Origin: Thiotrichales bacterium
Lineage (GTDB): Bacteria; Pseudomonadota; Gammaproteobacteria; J044
DNA: 6,972 nt
Direction: 5' to 3'
Assembly: GCA_024762895.1 (NCBI GenBank)
Contig: JANTGN010000142.1
Span: 1 to 6,972, forward strand
Position 1 is the first letter of the stretch. Each line of letters begins with the position of its first letter. Below are positions 1 through 6,233 of the stretch, piece after piece. The position numbers and the translations under genes were made by a program. A model generated the notes under the pieces. That model saw only the letters and a program-made list of their open reading frames with translations. It ran no database searches and was not told the origin of the DNA.

Positions 1-2
1 CG

Positions 3-1058
3 TTGATGTCGCCCTACAACTACCTGGTCACCCTGGAGAGTGAAAACCACTGGACCCATGTCCTGCGTGTCGACATGAACCATCCCGATTTTCTGGTACG
101 CGAGGTCAAGGACCCGAATATACGGGGTATCTTTAGAAGCCTGAATGAGATCTATCCCATAGGTTCACATAAGCCCAATAGCCGATACATGGGCGAGATT
201 CTCAGAGTCAGCGACCTGCATGGTGTGACCCAGTTACAGCAGGAGCGCGATTTCCGTTTCTTCTCGCAGGATCAGGTCCGCAAACTGGAGATGCCCGGCA
301 ACCTGGCCATCAGTAAACCATCGCCCTATACGCATAATGTGATCGGTTACATCGAGCGGCCCGAAGAACAGCTGCGCGTGTATTCCCTGGGTGTAAGCAG
401 TATAAACTCCGAGGTACAGGAGGCCTACTGCGCCGCCAAAGAATTACAGAAGAAGCTACAAATCGATGACCTCATTCTTCCCATCGACCATCTGGCCACG
501 CGAATCTATAGCCAGAATCGTGAAGTAGCTCTGCTGGAATGGCTATCCCTTTCCAGTTATTACTACTGGGGCTCATACGACATCAAGGACCAGAATTCTT
601 CGACCAATGTCACCAAGAATGTCCATTACCCCAGTGAACTGAAAAGTCCTGCCAAGGTGTTTACCGCGAATAACACACCTTATTTCGTCAACCACCTGGT
701 AAACCTGCCCTCACCCACCGAGACCTTTGTACGCAACTACGGACCACGCCTGCATCATATTGCCATGGCCGTTCGTGATGGTGAGCGTAACGACATGGAA
801 AATATTGATATGGTGGTCAGTCAGATCGCCTCGCAGGGCAAGGACTTCTTACTGGATGTCATTGGTTCCAAGGAAGAAGGGCTCAAACAGATCTTTTCCA
901 GCGCCTCTGAGCATTCCTCATTGATTATTGAATATGTCCAGCGCTTTGGTGACTTTGATGGCTTCTTTGCCAAGGACAATGTGGCCGAGCTCACCCATGC
1001 AGCCGGTGTTGAAGAAGAGCTTAAAGAGCTATCGAGTGAGGCTGAGGTGAGACATTAA
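3..1058 (+). CDS. HPPD-like VOC-superfamily protein, putative non-haem iron dioxygenase (5' end uncertain)
   Basis: Resembles 4-hydroxyphenylpyruvate dioxygenase (HPPD), a two-domain vicinal-oxygen-chelate enzyme with one Fe(II). Residues 1-150 would be the degenerate N-terminal domain. The catalytic domain begins near I161-D-H163. By eye the iron ligands are H163, H252 (in LHHIAM) and E310 (in IIEYVQR), matching the HPPD His-His-Glu triad in order and spacing. The C-terminal gating helix is recognisable at FFAKDNVAEL (321-330). Q296 matches a conserved pocket glutamine, but P238 and H251 stand where HPPD has two other pocket glutamines, so I do not call this hpd. A soluble cytoplasmic enzyme is expected, as there is no signal peptide or membrane segment. 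The length is close to bacterial HPPD. The frame opens with TTG at 3 and ATG at 6, only bases from the window edge, so the real start may lie upstream. It is convergent with the nqr side. Fold assignment is fairly sure; the substrate is unknown. Confidence 0.72.
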   Translation: MMSPYNYLVTLESENHWTHVLRVDMNHPDFLVREVKDPNIRGIFRSLNEIYPIGSHKPNSRYMGEILRVSDLHGVTQLQQERDFRFFSQDQVRKLEMPGNLAISKPSPYTHNVIGYIERPEEQLRVYSLGVSSINSEVQEAYCAAKELQKKLQIDDLILPIDHLATRIYSQNREVALLEWLSLSSYYYWGSYDIKDQNSSTNVTKNVHYPSELKSPAKVFTANNTPYFVNHLVNLPSPTETFVRNYGPRLHHIAMAVRDGERNDMENIDMVVSQIASQGKDFLLDVIGSKEEGLKQIFSSASEHSSLIIEYVQRFGDFDGFFAKDNVAELTHAAGVEEELKELSSEAEVRH

Positions 1059-1069
1059 CCATCACCCAG

Positions 1070-1107
1070 TTATCAACAAGGCCCGCATCTGCGGGCCTTG
1101 TTGATAA
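1070..1107. terminator. Perfect inverted repeat, probable bidirectional terminator
   Basis: The left arm at 1070-1086 and right arm at 1091-1107 pair perfectly over 17 bp around the tetraloop ATCT (1087-1090). The core is GGCCCGC/GCGGGCC and the outer part is AT-rich (TTGTTGATA on either transcript). It starts 11 bases after the stop of the plus-strand gene and 17 bases beyond the stop of the minus-strand CBS gene, the classic place for a shared terminator between convergent genes. There is no long uninterrupted T run: the outer stem itself supplies the U-rich end (CUUGUUGAUA) in both directions. Confidence 0.85.
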
Positions 1108-1124
1108 TATATCCAAGTATGAGC

Positions 1125-1526
1125 TCAGGCCTTTTGCATCTGTTCCAGCGCCTTGAGCACATCCAGTCGAGTAATCTGACCGATCAGACGATTATCTTCC
1201 ATCACGGGGTAGCGGCGATAACGGTCCTTGAGAAAACGCTCCGCAATTTTCAGGATGCTCTCGTTGGCCTCAACGGTCACCACGCTATCCGACATAAACT
1301 CCCTGACCAGCCCCTTCCAGTCGGGATCGAAACCCACCTTAATCGCAGCTGACATACAGTCGGTGTCTGACAGAACGCCTACAAGATTCCCAATATCGTC
1401 AATAACGGGGGCGCTGTTAATACCACGGTCTGCCAGCAGCTTGGCGGCCTCGAGCACCTCCTGCTCAGGCTTGAATGAAAGTACATAACTGGACATATAT
1501 CGCTTTACAGGAATATCTTGCAACAC
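1125..1526 (-). CDS. Two-CBS-domain (Bateman module) protein
   Basis: A 133-residue soluble protein made of little more than a tandem CBS pair. CBS1 spans about residues 7-60 and ends in GVLSDTD (S53, D56). CBS2 spans about 73-130 and ends in GQITRLD (T119, D122). The S/T-x-x-D ending is the usual ribose-contacting motif of nucleotide-binding CBS pairs, so AMP, ADP, ATP or a related ligand is plausible. No catalytic domain is attached, so it probably acts by binding a partner. The start is GTG at 1526, supported by GGGGAGG 8 bases upstream. It lies 75 bases after nqrM on the same strand with no strong terminator between, so read-through from the nqr operon is possible, but the good ribosome site also fits separate expression. 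Its partner is unknown. Confidence 0.88.
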   Translation of the reverse strand: MLQDIPVKRYMSSYVLSFKPEQEVLEAAKLLADRGINSAPVIDDIGNLVGVLSDTDCMSAAIKVGFDPDWKGLVREFMSDSVVTVEANESILKIAERFLKDRYRRYPVMEDNRLIGQITRLDVLKALEQMQKA

Positions 1527-1534
1527 GATGTCAA

Positions 1535-1541
1535 CCTCCCC
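1535..1541 (-). promoter_or_regulatory. Ribosome binding site of the CBS gene
   Basis: GGGGAGG on the minus strand ends 8 bases before the GTG at 1526. It is the strongest Shine-Dalgarno match among the minus-strand genes I checked. It decides for GTG as the start, since no in-frame ATG lies nearby upstream. Confidence 0.75.
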
Positions 1542-1601
1542 ATTAATAATTAATTACCGGCTCAGAAATGCCTGACCGTTTATATTTCCCCTGTCCTAAC
1601 A

Positions 1602-1811
1602 CTATGAGTTGATCCGCTTGTTCAGAGCTACTTCTTCACGCTGACGCCTCTTCTCACAGGGCTTTTCACAGCCGCAGCTTCCCTCCAGGCCCTGAATCGT
1701 ATTCAGACCGCCACAGCTACCCTTGATGCGTCGGTCACTCAAAATCACACCAATAGCCATGCCAGTGATCGCCAGCGCAATGATAATAAATGTCACAATA
1801 TAAACCATCAT
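1602..1811 (-). CDS. nqrM: NqrM, Na+-NQR maturation protein (DUF539 family)
   Basis: NqrM is a small membrane protein needed to assemble functional Na+-NQR; published work links it to delivering iron for the Cys-ligated centre in NqrD/NqrE. Here a single N-terminal membrane helix (VYIVTFIIIALAITGMAIGV) is followed by a short basic stretch and the family cysteine signature SCGG-x10-SCGCEKPC. That gives four cysteines, numbered 33, 46, 48 and 52 if the first Met of the MM pair at 1811 is residue 1. I choose 1811 because AGGGTGG lies 9 bases upstream and known homologues begin almost directly with the helix. The frame extends to an ATG at 1847, adding 12 residues, overlapping apbE by 14 bases and lacking a Shine-Dalgarno; automatic annotation may use that start. 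It lies 22 bases after apbE, consistent with one transcript. Confidence 0.93.
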   Translation of the reverse strand: MMVYIVTFIIIALAITGMAIGVILSDRRIKGSCGGLNTIQGLEGSCGCEKPCEKRRQREEVALNKRINS

Positions 1812-1820
1812 AGAATCAAA

Positions 1821-1827
1821 CCACCCT
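1821..1827 (-). promoter_or_regulatory. Ribosome binding site favouring the short nqrM start
   Basis: AGGGTGG on the minus strand sits 9 bases before the ATG at 1811. No comparable site precedes the longer ATG at 1847, whose upstream bases are AT-rich (TTTTAAACGTTTAACGC). Confidence 0.55.
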
Positions 1828-1833
1828 ACTGCA

Positions 1834-2907
1834 TCATTCCCAATCATGCGTTAAACGTTTAAAAGCCGTGGTCTCCAGTGGTAAAAACTCATCCCCCTTT
1901 TTATACAAAAAGTAGGCGGCCAACCCCTTCTCCTCCGCTAGCTCATATCCTGCCCGTTCACCCAGTACCATCAGGGCCGTTGCCCAGGCATCTGCAATGG
2001 CCGCCTCCCGGGAGAGTACCGTCACCGAGGCCAGTGCATGCACCACGGGCATCCCTGTACGGGGATCGATGGTATGGGAATACCGGGTACCATCATACTC
2101 GTAATAATTCCGGTAATCTCCCGATGTCGCTATGGCTATATTGGACACATTCAGTACCTTATACACCTGACGTTGCCCAGACTCAGGCCTTTCCACGGCA
2201 ACCCGCCAGGAGTCTCCGCGTGGACTGATCCCCTTACCCCTCAGTTCACCGCCTATTTCTACAAGATAGTCCCTGATACCCAGAGTATCCAGATAATTTG
2301 CGATGACATCCACACCATGGCCCTTGGCAATCGCAGACAGATCAATATAGAGGCCCCTGAATGGCTTACGCAGGCGTCGATTTATTAAGTCCAGCTCGAT
2401 ATGCTGATACCCAACCAGGGCCCTCGCCGATTCAACGGCTTCATCTGTCGGCCTGCCTGTGGGCAGCCCTTCCGCTGGTCCAAAACCCCAAAGGTTCACC
2501 AGGGGACCCACCGTAATATCAAAGGCGGCATTGGTCTGTTGGCTGATTAAAATGGCCTGTCGAATAATATCGAACAGTTCGGGGGAAACATCCAGCCAGA
2601 CCCTGGCCTCAGACTGATTGATCTGGGAGAGTTCTGAGTCCGGCCGATAAGTGGACATCTGCTGGTTGACCTCTTCAAGCAGGGATTCGATACCCTCCCG
2701 AATCGCCTGCTCACTGCTATTCTCGGGCAGGCGGGTTATCACCACACTATAGGAGGTACCCATGGTCGAGCCCTGCAACCTGACAGCTCCAGGCTCGGAA
2801 CAGCCGACCAGCAAAAAAAGGAACGCGGATAAAAACCAGAGGGCCGGGGTAGGTCGTTGTTTGCCAGGACAGTTCGCAGCGATGCCGCGATTAACCACCA
2901 AAGTCAT
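1834..2907 (-). CDS. apbE: ApbE, FAD:protein FMN transferase (lipoprotein)
   Basis: ApbE (Ftp) uses FAD and Mg2+ to attach FMN covalently to a threonine in D-x-x-(S/T)-G-A-T sites; its clients here are NqrB and NqrC. Numbering from the ATG at 2907, a long polar N-terminus leads to a hydrophobic segment and the lipobox LVGC with C36, so the mature enzyme should be lipid-anchored and face the periplasm, where NqrC's FMN site lies. Family motifs follow in order: STMGTSYSV (from 47), FDITVGPLVNLWGFGP (129-144), IDLSAIAKG (188-196), EIGGELR (217-223), SGDYRNYYE (262-270), HTIDPRTGMP (278-287) and ADAWAT with metal-site D306 and T310. It looks intact. The frame stays open to a GTG at 2934 and also has a GTG at 2898; none has a convincing ribosome site, so the start is uncertain. 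It overlaps the end of nqrF by 17 bases (44 with the longer start), which suggests translational coupling. Confidence 0.95.
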   Translation of the reverse strand: MTLVVNRGIAANCPGKQRPTPALWFLSAFLFLLVGCSEPGAVRLQGSTMGTSYSVVITRLPENSSEQAIREGIESLLEEVNQQMSTYRPDSELSQINQSEARVWLDVSPELFDIIRQAILISQQTNAAFDITVGPLVNLWGFGPAEGLPTGRPTDEAVESARALVGYQHIELDLINRRLRKPFRGLYIDLSAIAKGHGVDVIANYLDTLGIRDYLVEIGGELRGKGISPRGDSWRVAVERPESGQRQVYKVLNVSNIAIATSGDYRNYYEYDGTRYSHTIDPRTGMPVVHALASVTVLSREAAIADAWATALMVLGERAGYELAEEKGLAAYFLYKKGDEFLPLETTAFKRLTHDWE

Positions 2908-4111
2908 CCAGCAGGATATTCTCGTCTTCGACACCCAGTTCCTTGAGCATATTGATAACGGCCGAGTTCATCATTGGTGGCCCACACATGTAGTATTCAC
3001 AATCCTCGGGGGCAGGATGCTGCTTGAGATAGTTATCCAGAAGGACCTCATGAATAAACCCAGTGTAGCCTTCCCAGTTATCTTCTTCCAACGGGTCTGA
3101 CAGGGCAAGATGCCATTCAAAATTCTCATTTTCTGCCTGCAGCCGATCAAACTCCTCATTATAAAACGACTCACGTAAGGAGCGAGCTCCGTACCAGAAG
3201 GAAATCTTACGTTTACTGTTCAGCCGCTTAAGTTGATCAAAGATATGCGAGCGCATAGGGGCCATGCCGGCACCGCCACCGATAAAGACCATTTCGGCAT
3301 CTGTATCTTTGGCAAAGAATTCCCCAAAGGGCCCGGAGATCTTGACCTTGTCACCTGGCTTCAGGCTCCAGATATACGATGACATGATGCCGGGAGGAAT
3401 GGTTTCATCCCTCGGTGGTGGAGTGGCTATACGCACATTCAGCATGATGATGTCTTTTTCATCAGGATAATTCGCCATCGAATAGGCACGTACCGTGGGC
3501 TCTTCCACCCTGGATTCATAGCGCCAGACATCATACTTGTCCCAGTCGGGATGGTATTCCTCTGCAATCTCAAAATTCTTATAACTGACTTGGTGAGGCG
3601 GACATTCGATCTGTATATACCCTCCGGCCTTGAAGGGAACTTCCTCACCCTCGGGAATTTCCAGAACGAGTTCCTTGATAAAGGTCGCGACATTATTGTT
3701 CGAACGAACCGTGCATTCCCATTGTTTGACGCCGAAGACCTCTTCGGGCACCTCGATCTTCATGTCCTGCTTGACAGCGACCTGGCAGGATAATCGCTCA
3801 CCTGCCCTGGCTTCACGCTTGTTGATATGGGTTTCTTCCGTGGGCAGGATCGATCCACCGCCTTCGAATATCTTAACCTTGCACTGTCCGCAGGTTCCTC
3901 CACCACCACAGGCCGATGAGACAAAAAGACTGGCATCCGCCAGTGCCCCAAGCAGTTTCGATCCTACGGGGGTTTGTATTTCCTTTTCATCGTTAATCAG
4001 GATAGTTACATTGCCGGTAGCTACCAGTTTTGAACGGGCGAACAGAATAATTCCCACCAGGCTGATCACAATAGTCGTAAACAGGCCGACGCCTAATGCA
4101 ATCTCAATCAT
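2891..4111 (-). CDS. nqrF: NqrF, NADH-oxidising subunit F of Na+-NQR
   Basis: Entry point for electrons: NqrF oxidises NADH through FAD and passes electrons to a 2Fe-2S cluster, then to the NqrD/E iron centre. It is 406 residues, the normal length. A single membrane anchor (about 3-25) is followed by a ferredoxin-like domain with ligands C68, C74, C77 and C109. A ferredoxin-reductase-type FAD domain carries RAYS (208-211). The NADH domain has IGGGAGMAPMRSH (277-289) and CGPP with C376 near the nicotinamide site. The protein ends DDFGG, typical of the family. RNF subunits lack this reductase arrangement, which confirms NQR rather than RNF. The start ATG at 4111 has GGGAG 8 bases upstream, and an in-frame TGA close upstream rules out extension. 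It follows nqrE after 50 bases and overlaps the start of apbE. Confidence 0.98.
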   Translation of the reverse strand: MIEIALGVGLFTTIVISLVGIILFARSKLVATGNVTILINDEKEIQTPVGSKLLGALADASLFVSSACGGGGTCGQCKVKIFEGGGSILPTEETHINKREARAGERLSCQVAVKQDMKIEVPEEVFGVKQWECTVRSNNNVATFIKELVLEIPEGEEVPFKAGGYIQIECPPHQVSYKNFEIAEEYHPDWDKYDVWRYESRVEEPTVRAYSMANYPDEKDIIMLNVRIATPPPRDETIPPGIMSSYIWSLKPGDKVKISGPFGEFFAKDTDAEMVFIGGGAGMAPMRSHIFDQLKRLNSKRKISFWYGARSLRESFYNEEFDRLQAENENFEWHLALSDPLEEDNWEGYTGFIHEVLLDNYLKQHPAPEDCEYYMCGPPMMNSAVINMLKELGVEDENILLDDFGG

Positions 4112-4161
4112 CAGACACGCTCCCGTATAGTTTCAGATTGATGATACATTTGCATTCCCAT
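4111..4161 (-). other. Possible 16-codon leader ORF bridging nqrE and nqrF
   Basis: Directly after the nqrE stop TAA an ATG (4161) opens a frame reading MGMQMYHQSETIRERV. It ends in a TGA whose final A is the first base of the nqrF ATG (TGATG). It has three in-frame ATGs (codons 1, 3 and 5) and no strong Shine-Dalgarno of its own. This could let ribosomes reach nqrF by termination-reinitiation, or could be chance in a 50-base gap. The peptide is not recognised. The separate GGGAG before nqrF (4120-4124) shows that nqrF does not depend on it. Confidence 0.2.
4120..4124 (-). promoter_or_regulatory. Ribosome binding site of nqrF
   Basis: GGGAG on the minus strand, 8 bases before the ATG at 4111. 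nqrF follows the largest gap between nqr structural genes and has this independent initiation site, in contrast to nqrE, which has none that is clear. Confidence 0.6.
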
Positions 4162-4770
4162 TTAAAGCTGGATACCTGAAAAGGCCATGAAGCCCAGGGA
4201 CATCAGACCTACGGTGATAAAGGTGATGCCCAGCCCCTGCAGACCATCGGGGACATCACTGTATTTAAGCTTTTCTCTTATCCCTGCCAGGGCCGTAATC
4301 GCCAGTGCCCATCCCACACCACTACCGATGCCGTAGACCGTACTTTCTACAAAACTATAATCACGTTCCACCATAAACAGAGAACCACCCAGTATGGCGC
4401 AGTTCACTGTAATCAACGGCAGAAAAACACCCAAAGCGTTATACAGCGAAGGCATATAGCGATCGAGAAACATTTCAAGGATCTGTACCAGTGCCGCGAT
4501 GACACCGATGTAACTGATCAGGCCCAGGAAGGTCAGATCGACGCCTGTGACACCTAACCAGCTCAGGGCATCCTCTTTAAGCAGATAGTTAAGGATCAGG
4601 TTGTTGGTTGGTACGGTTATGGCCTGCACCACAATGACTGCAATCCCCAGGCCCAGGGCCGTCTCGATCTTTTTCGAAACGGCAATAAAGGTGCACATGC
4701 CCAGGAAAAAGGCCAGGGCCAGATTCTCAACGAATATGGATTTAACTAATAGGCTAAGTATCGCTTCCAT
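4162..4770 (-). CDS. nqrE: NqrE, membrane subunit E of Na+-NQR
   Basis: Polytopic inner-membrane subunit of 202 residues that pairs with NqrD in an inverted-repeat fold. The two together hold an iron centre in the middle of the membrane that relays electrons from the NqrF 2Fe-2S cluster to the FMN of NqrC. The two ligand cysteines are present in the expected places: C26 in LGMCTFIA and C124 in TVNCAILGG. About six hydrophobic segments are visible, including roughly 9-32, 39-59, 74-98, 113-134, 143-163 and 179-199. The C-terminus (GLMSLGFMAFSGIQL) is family-typical. The ATG at 4770 comes 2 bases after the nqrD stop with only a weak GGAT-like upstream site, so translation is probably coupled to nqrD. 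Confidence 0.98.
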   Translation of the reverse strand: MEAILSLLVKSIFVENLALAFFLGMCTFIAVSKKIETALGLGIAVIVVQAITVPTNNLILNYLLKEDALSWLGVTGVDLTFLGLISYIGVIAALVQILEMFLDRYMPSLYNALGVFLPLITVNCAILGGSLFMVERDYSFVESTVYGIGSGVGWALAITALAGIREKLKYSDVPDGLQGLGITFITVGLMSLGFMAFSGIQL

Positions 4771-4772
4771 GG

Positions 4773-5435
4773 CTATATCAGATCCGGGGTCTGCTCTTCA
4801 TGGATTTTAAAATCTGGTTCCTCAACCTGTTTTGGCTTCCAGGTTCGAATTGCCCAGATCATAAATCCGATTATGAAAAATGCACTCGGTGGTAACAGCA
4901 TCATACCGTTAGACTGATACCAGCCACCATCACTGGTGAGGGGCAGAATCTGTATACCAAACAGGCTTCCTGCACCCAAAAGCTCTCGGAAGAAGGCCAC
5001 CGTCATCAGTACCAGGCTATAACCCAGACCATTTCCGAGACCATCAAAGAAACTCATCTTTGGGTCATGCGACATCGCATAGGCCTCTGCACGGCCCATG
5101 ACGATACAGTTAGTGATAATCAGACCAACAAAGACGGACAGTTTCTTGGCGGTTTCATAGGCATAGGCCTTGAGAAACTGGTCGACGATGATAACCAGCG
5201 AGGCAATGATGATCATCTGCACAATGATGCGAATACTGCCCGGCACATGATTCCTCACCATACTAATGGAGGCATTCGACAGTGCCACCACCGTGGTCAG
5301 TGCAACTGACATCAATAAGGCGGTATTCATCGAGGTCGTGACCGCGAGGGCTGAACAGATACCCAGGATCTGCCAGGTTATCGGATTGTTATCGATCAAC
5401 GGGTCATAAACGACAGATTTGATATTCGCGTTCAT
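4773..5435 (-). CDS. nqrD: NqrD, membrane subunit D of Na+-NQR
   Basis: Polytopic inner-membrane subunit of 220 residues and partner of NqrE. The conserved half-site cysteines are C27 in LGICSALAVTTS and C110 in IITNCIVMGRAEA; with C26 and C124 of NqrE they supply the four thiolates of the intramembrane iron centre. Other family landmarks are NNPITWQ near the N-terminus, RNHVPGSIRIIVQM (61-74), DQFLKAYAYE (85-94) and DGLGNGLGYSLVLM. The last 25 residues are a charged cytoplasmic tail. The start ATG at 5435 is 3 bases after the nqrC stop. Its ribosome site GAGGG lies inside the last codons of nqrC, 7 bases upstream, which fits coupled translation. Confidence 0.98.
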   Translation of the reverse strand: MNANIKSVVYDPLIDNNPITWQILGICSALAVTTSMNTALLMSVALTTVVALSNASISMVRNHVPGSIRIIVQMIIIASLVIIVDQFLKAYAYETAKKLSVFVGLIITNCIVMGRAEAYAMSHDPKMSFFDGLGNGLGYSLVLMTVAFFRELLGAGSLFGIQILPLTSDGGWYQSNGMMLLPPSAFFIIGFMIWAIRTWKPKQVEEPDFKIHEEQTPDLI

Positions 5436-5438
5436 GGC

Positions 5439-6233
5439 TTAACCCTCACTTAACACGTTTTTTAAAAATGGCTGAAAACCATTGCTGCCCAACCAGTAGT
5501 GCACCAGGTTCTCGACACCACGACTGGTCAGGGTGGCACCCGCCAGCGCATCAACTTTGTACTGTGGGTCGGGTGTTGTCGGCCCTACTCCACCCTTCAG
5601 TAGTTCAATGGCTACCTTGCCCTGAGGATCGTAGATCTCTTTGCCAATCCACTTGGCCTTCCAGGCTGGGTTGTCGACCTCTCCTCCCAGACCCGGTGTC
5701 TCTGCATGTTCATAAAAACCCAGTCCCTTGACAGTCTTGCCATCGCCTTCCAGAGCAACAAAGCCATACATCGTCGACCACAGGCCATAGCCATGCACGG
5801 GCAGTATGATTGTTGCAAGCTTTCCATTCTTACGCACCAGATAGACGGTGGCATAGCGCGCCTGACGACGTATGGAGGCGATATCCTGGTCTTTAGAAAG
5901 CGCTACGCTCATGGCCGGATCCTTGGCTGCCTTACGCTGATCATACTTCTCCGGATCTACATCATCCACGAACTGACCCGTTTCCATATCCACTACGCGA
6001 GATTCGATCTTTGAGAAGGACTCTTCTATTGAGGCACCTGGCTGCATCATCCCGGCGATGGTGAGTATATTGCGTTTCCTATCCAGTGCCTTATTGGCAT
6101 CCTGGCGTGGCTTTAATACCACGGCCGCGGTCGAAACCAATACCGAACAGACCAGACATAAAGTGATTGCCACCACCAGGGTCTTGGCCCGGCTGTCATT
6201 GGGCAACCCCAGGTATTTCTTGATCAGGTTCAT
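5439..6233 (-). CDS. nqrC: NqrC, covalent-FMN subunit C of Na+-NQR
   Basis: 264-residue subunit with one N-terminal membrane helix (about 18-40, after a basic start NLIKKYLGLPNDSRAK) and a large periplasmic FMN-binding domain. FMN is attached by a phosphoester bond to a threonine. Here the site is DALAGATLTS (228-237) with T234 as acceptor (codon at 5532-5534); this matches the Vibrio cholerae T225 site by motif. The position usually occupied by Ser in SGAT is Ala231. Other typical stretches are VHGYGLWSTMYGFVAL (146-161) and FYEHAETPGLGGEV (173-186). It carries electrons from the NqrD/E iron centre to the FMN of NqrB. The ATG overlaps the nqrB stop as ATGA, with AGGAG 8 bases upstream. Confidence 0.98.
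   Translation of the reverse strand: MNLIKKYLGLPNDSRAKTLVVAITLCLVCSVLVSTAAVVLKPRQDANKALDRKRNILTIAGMMQPGASIEESFSKIESRVVDMETGQFVDDVDPEKYDQRKAAKDPAMSVALSKDQDIASIRRQARYATVYLVRKNGKLATIILPVHGYGLWSTMYGFVALEGDGKTVKGLGFYEHAETPGLGGEVDNPAWKAKWIGKEIYDPQGKVAIELLKGGVGPTTPDPQYKVDALAGATLTSRGVENLVHYWLGSNGFQPFLKNVLSEG

Noticed and set aside
1542..1560. AT-rich TAATTAATTATTAAT upstream of the CBS gene as a promoter -10
   Set aside because: Several -10-like hexamers can be read, but no convincing -35 lies 16-18 bases upstream. A TTGACA nearby is within the ribosome-site spacer just before the GTG and is in the wrong place.
1558..1578. Hairpin between nqrM and the CBS gene (CGG-C-TCAG pairing with CTGACCG)
   Set aside because: Only a 7-bp stem with one bulged base and no T run after it on the minus strand (AT-rich TAATTAATTATTAA instead). 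It is too weak to call a terminator, though partial attenuation cannot be excluded.
1878..2388. Two overlapping plus-strand frames of 116 codons opposite apbE
   Set aside because: They overlap each other in different frames and are antisense to an intact apbE; no protein features seen.
3630..4130. Long plus-strand open frame (166 codons) opposite nqrF
   Set aside because: It lies fully antisense to a clear nqrF with intact cofactor motifs. The translation is Ser/Thr/Pro-rich with no recognisable domain, as expected for a shadow frame.
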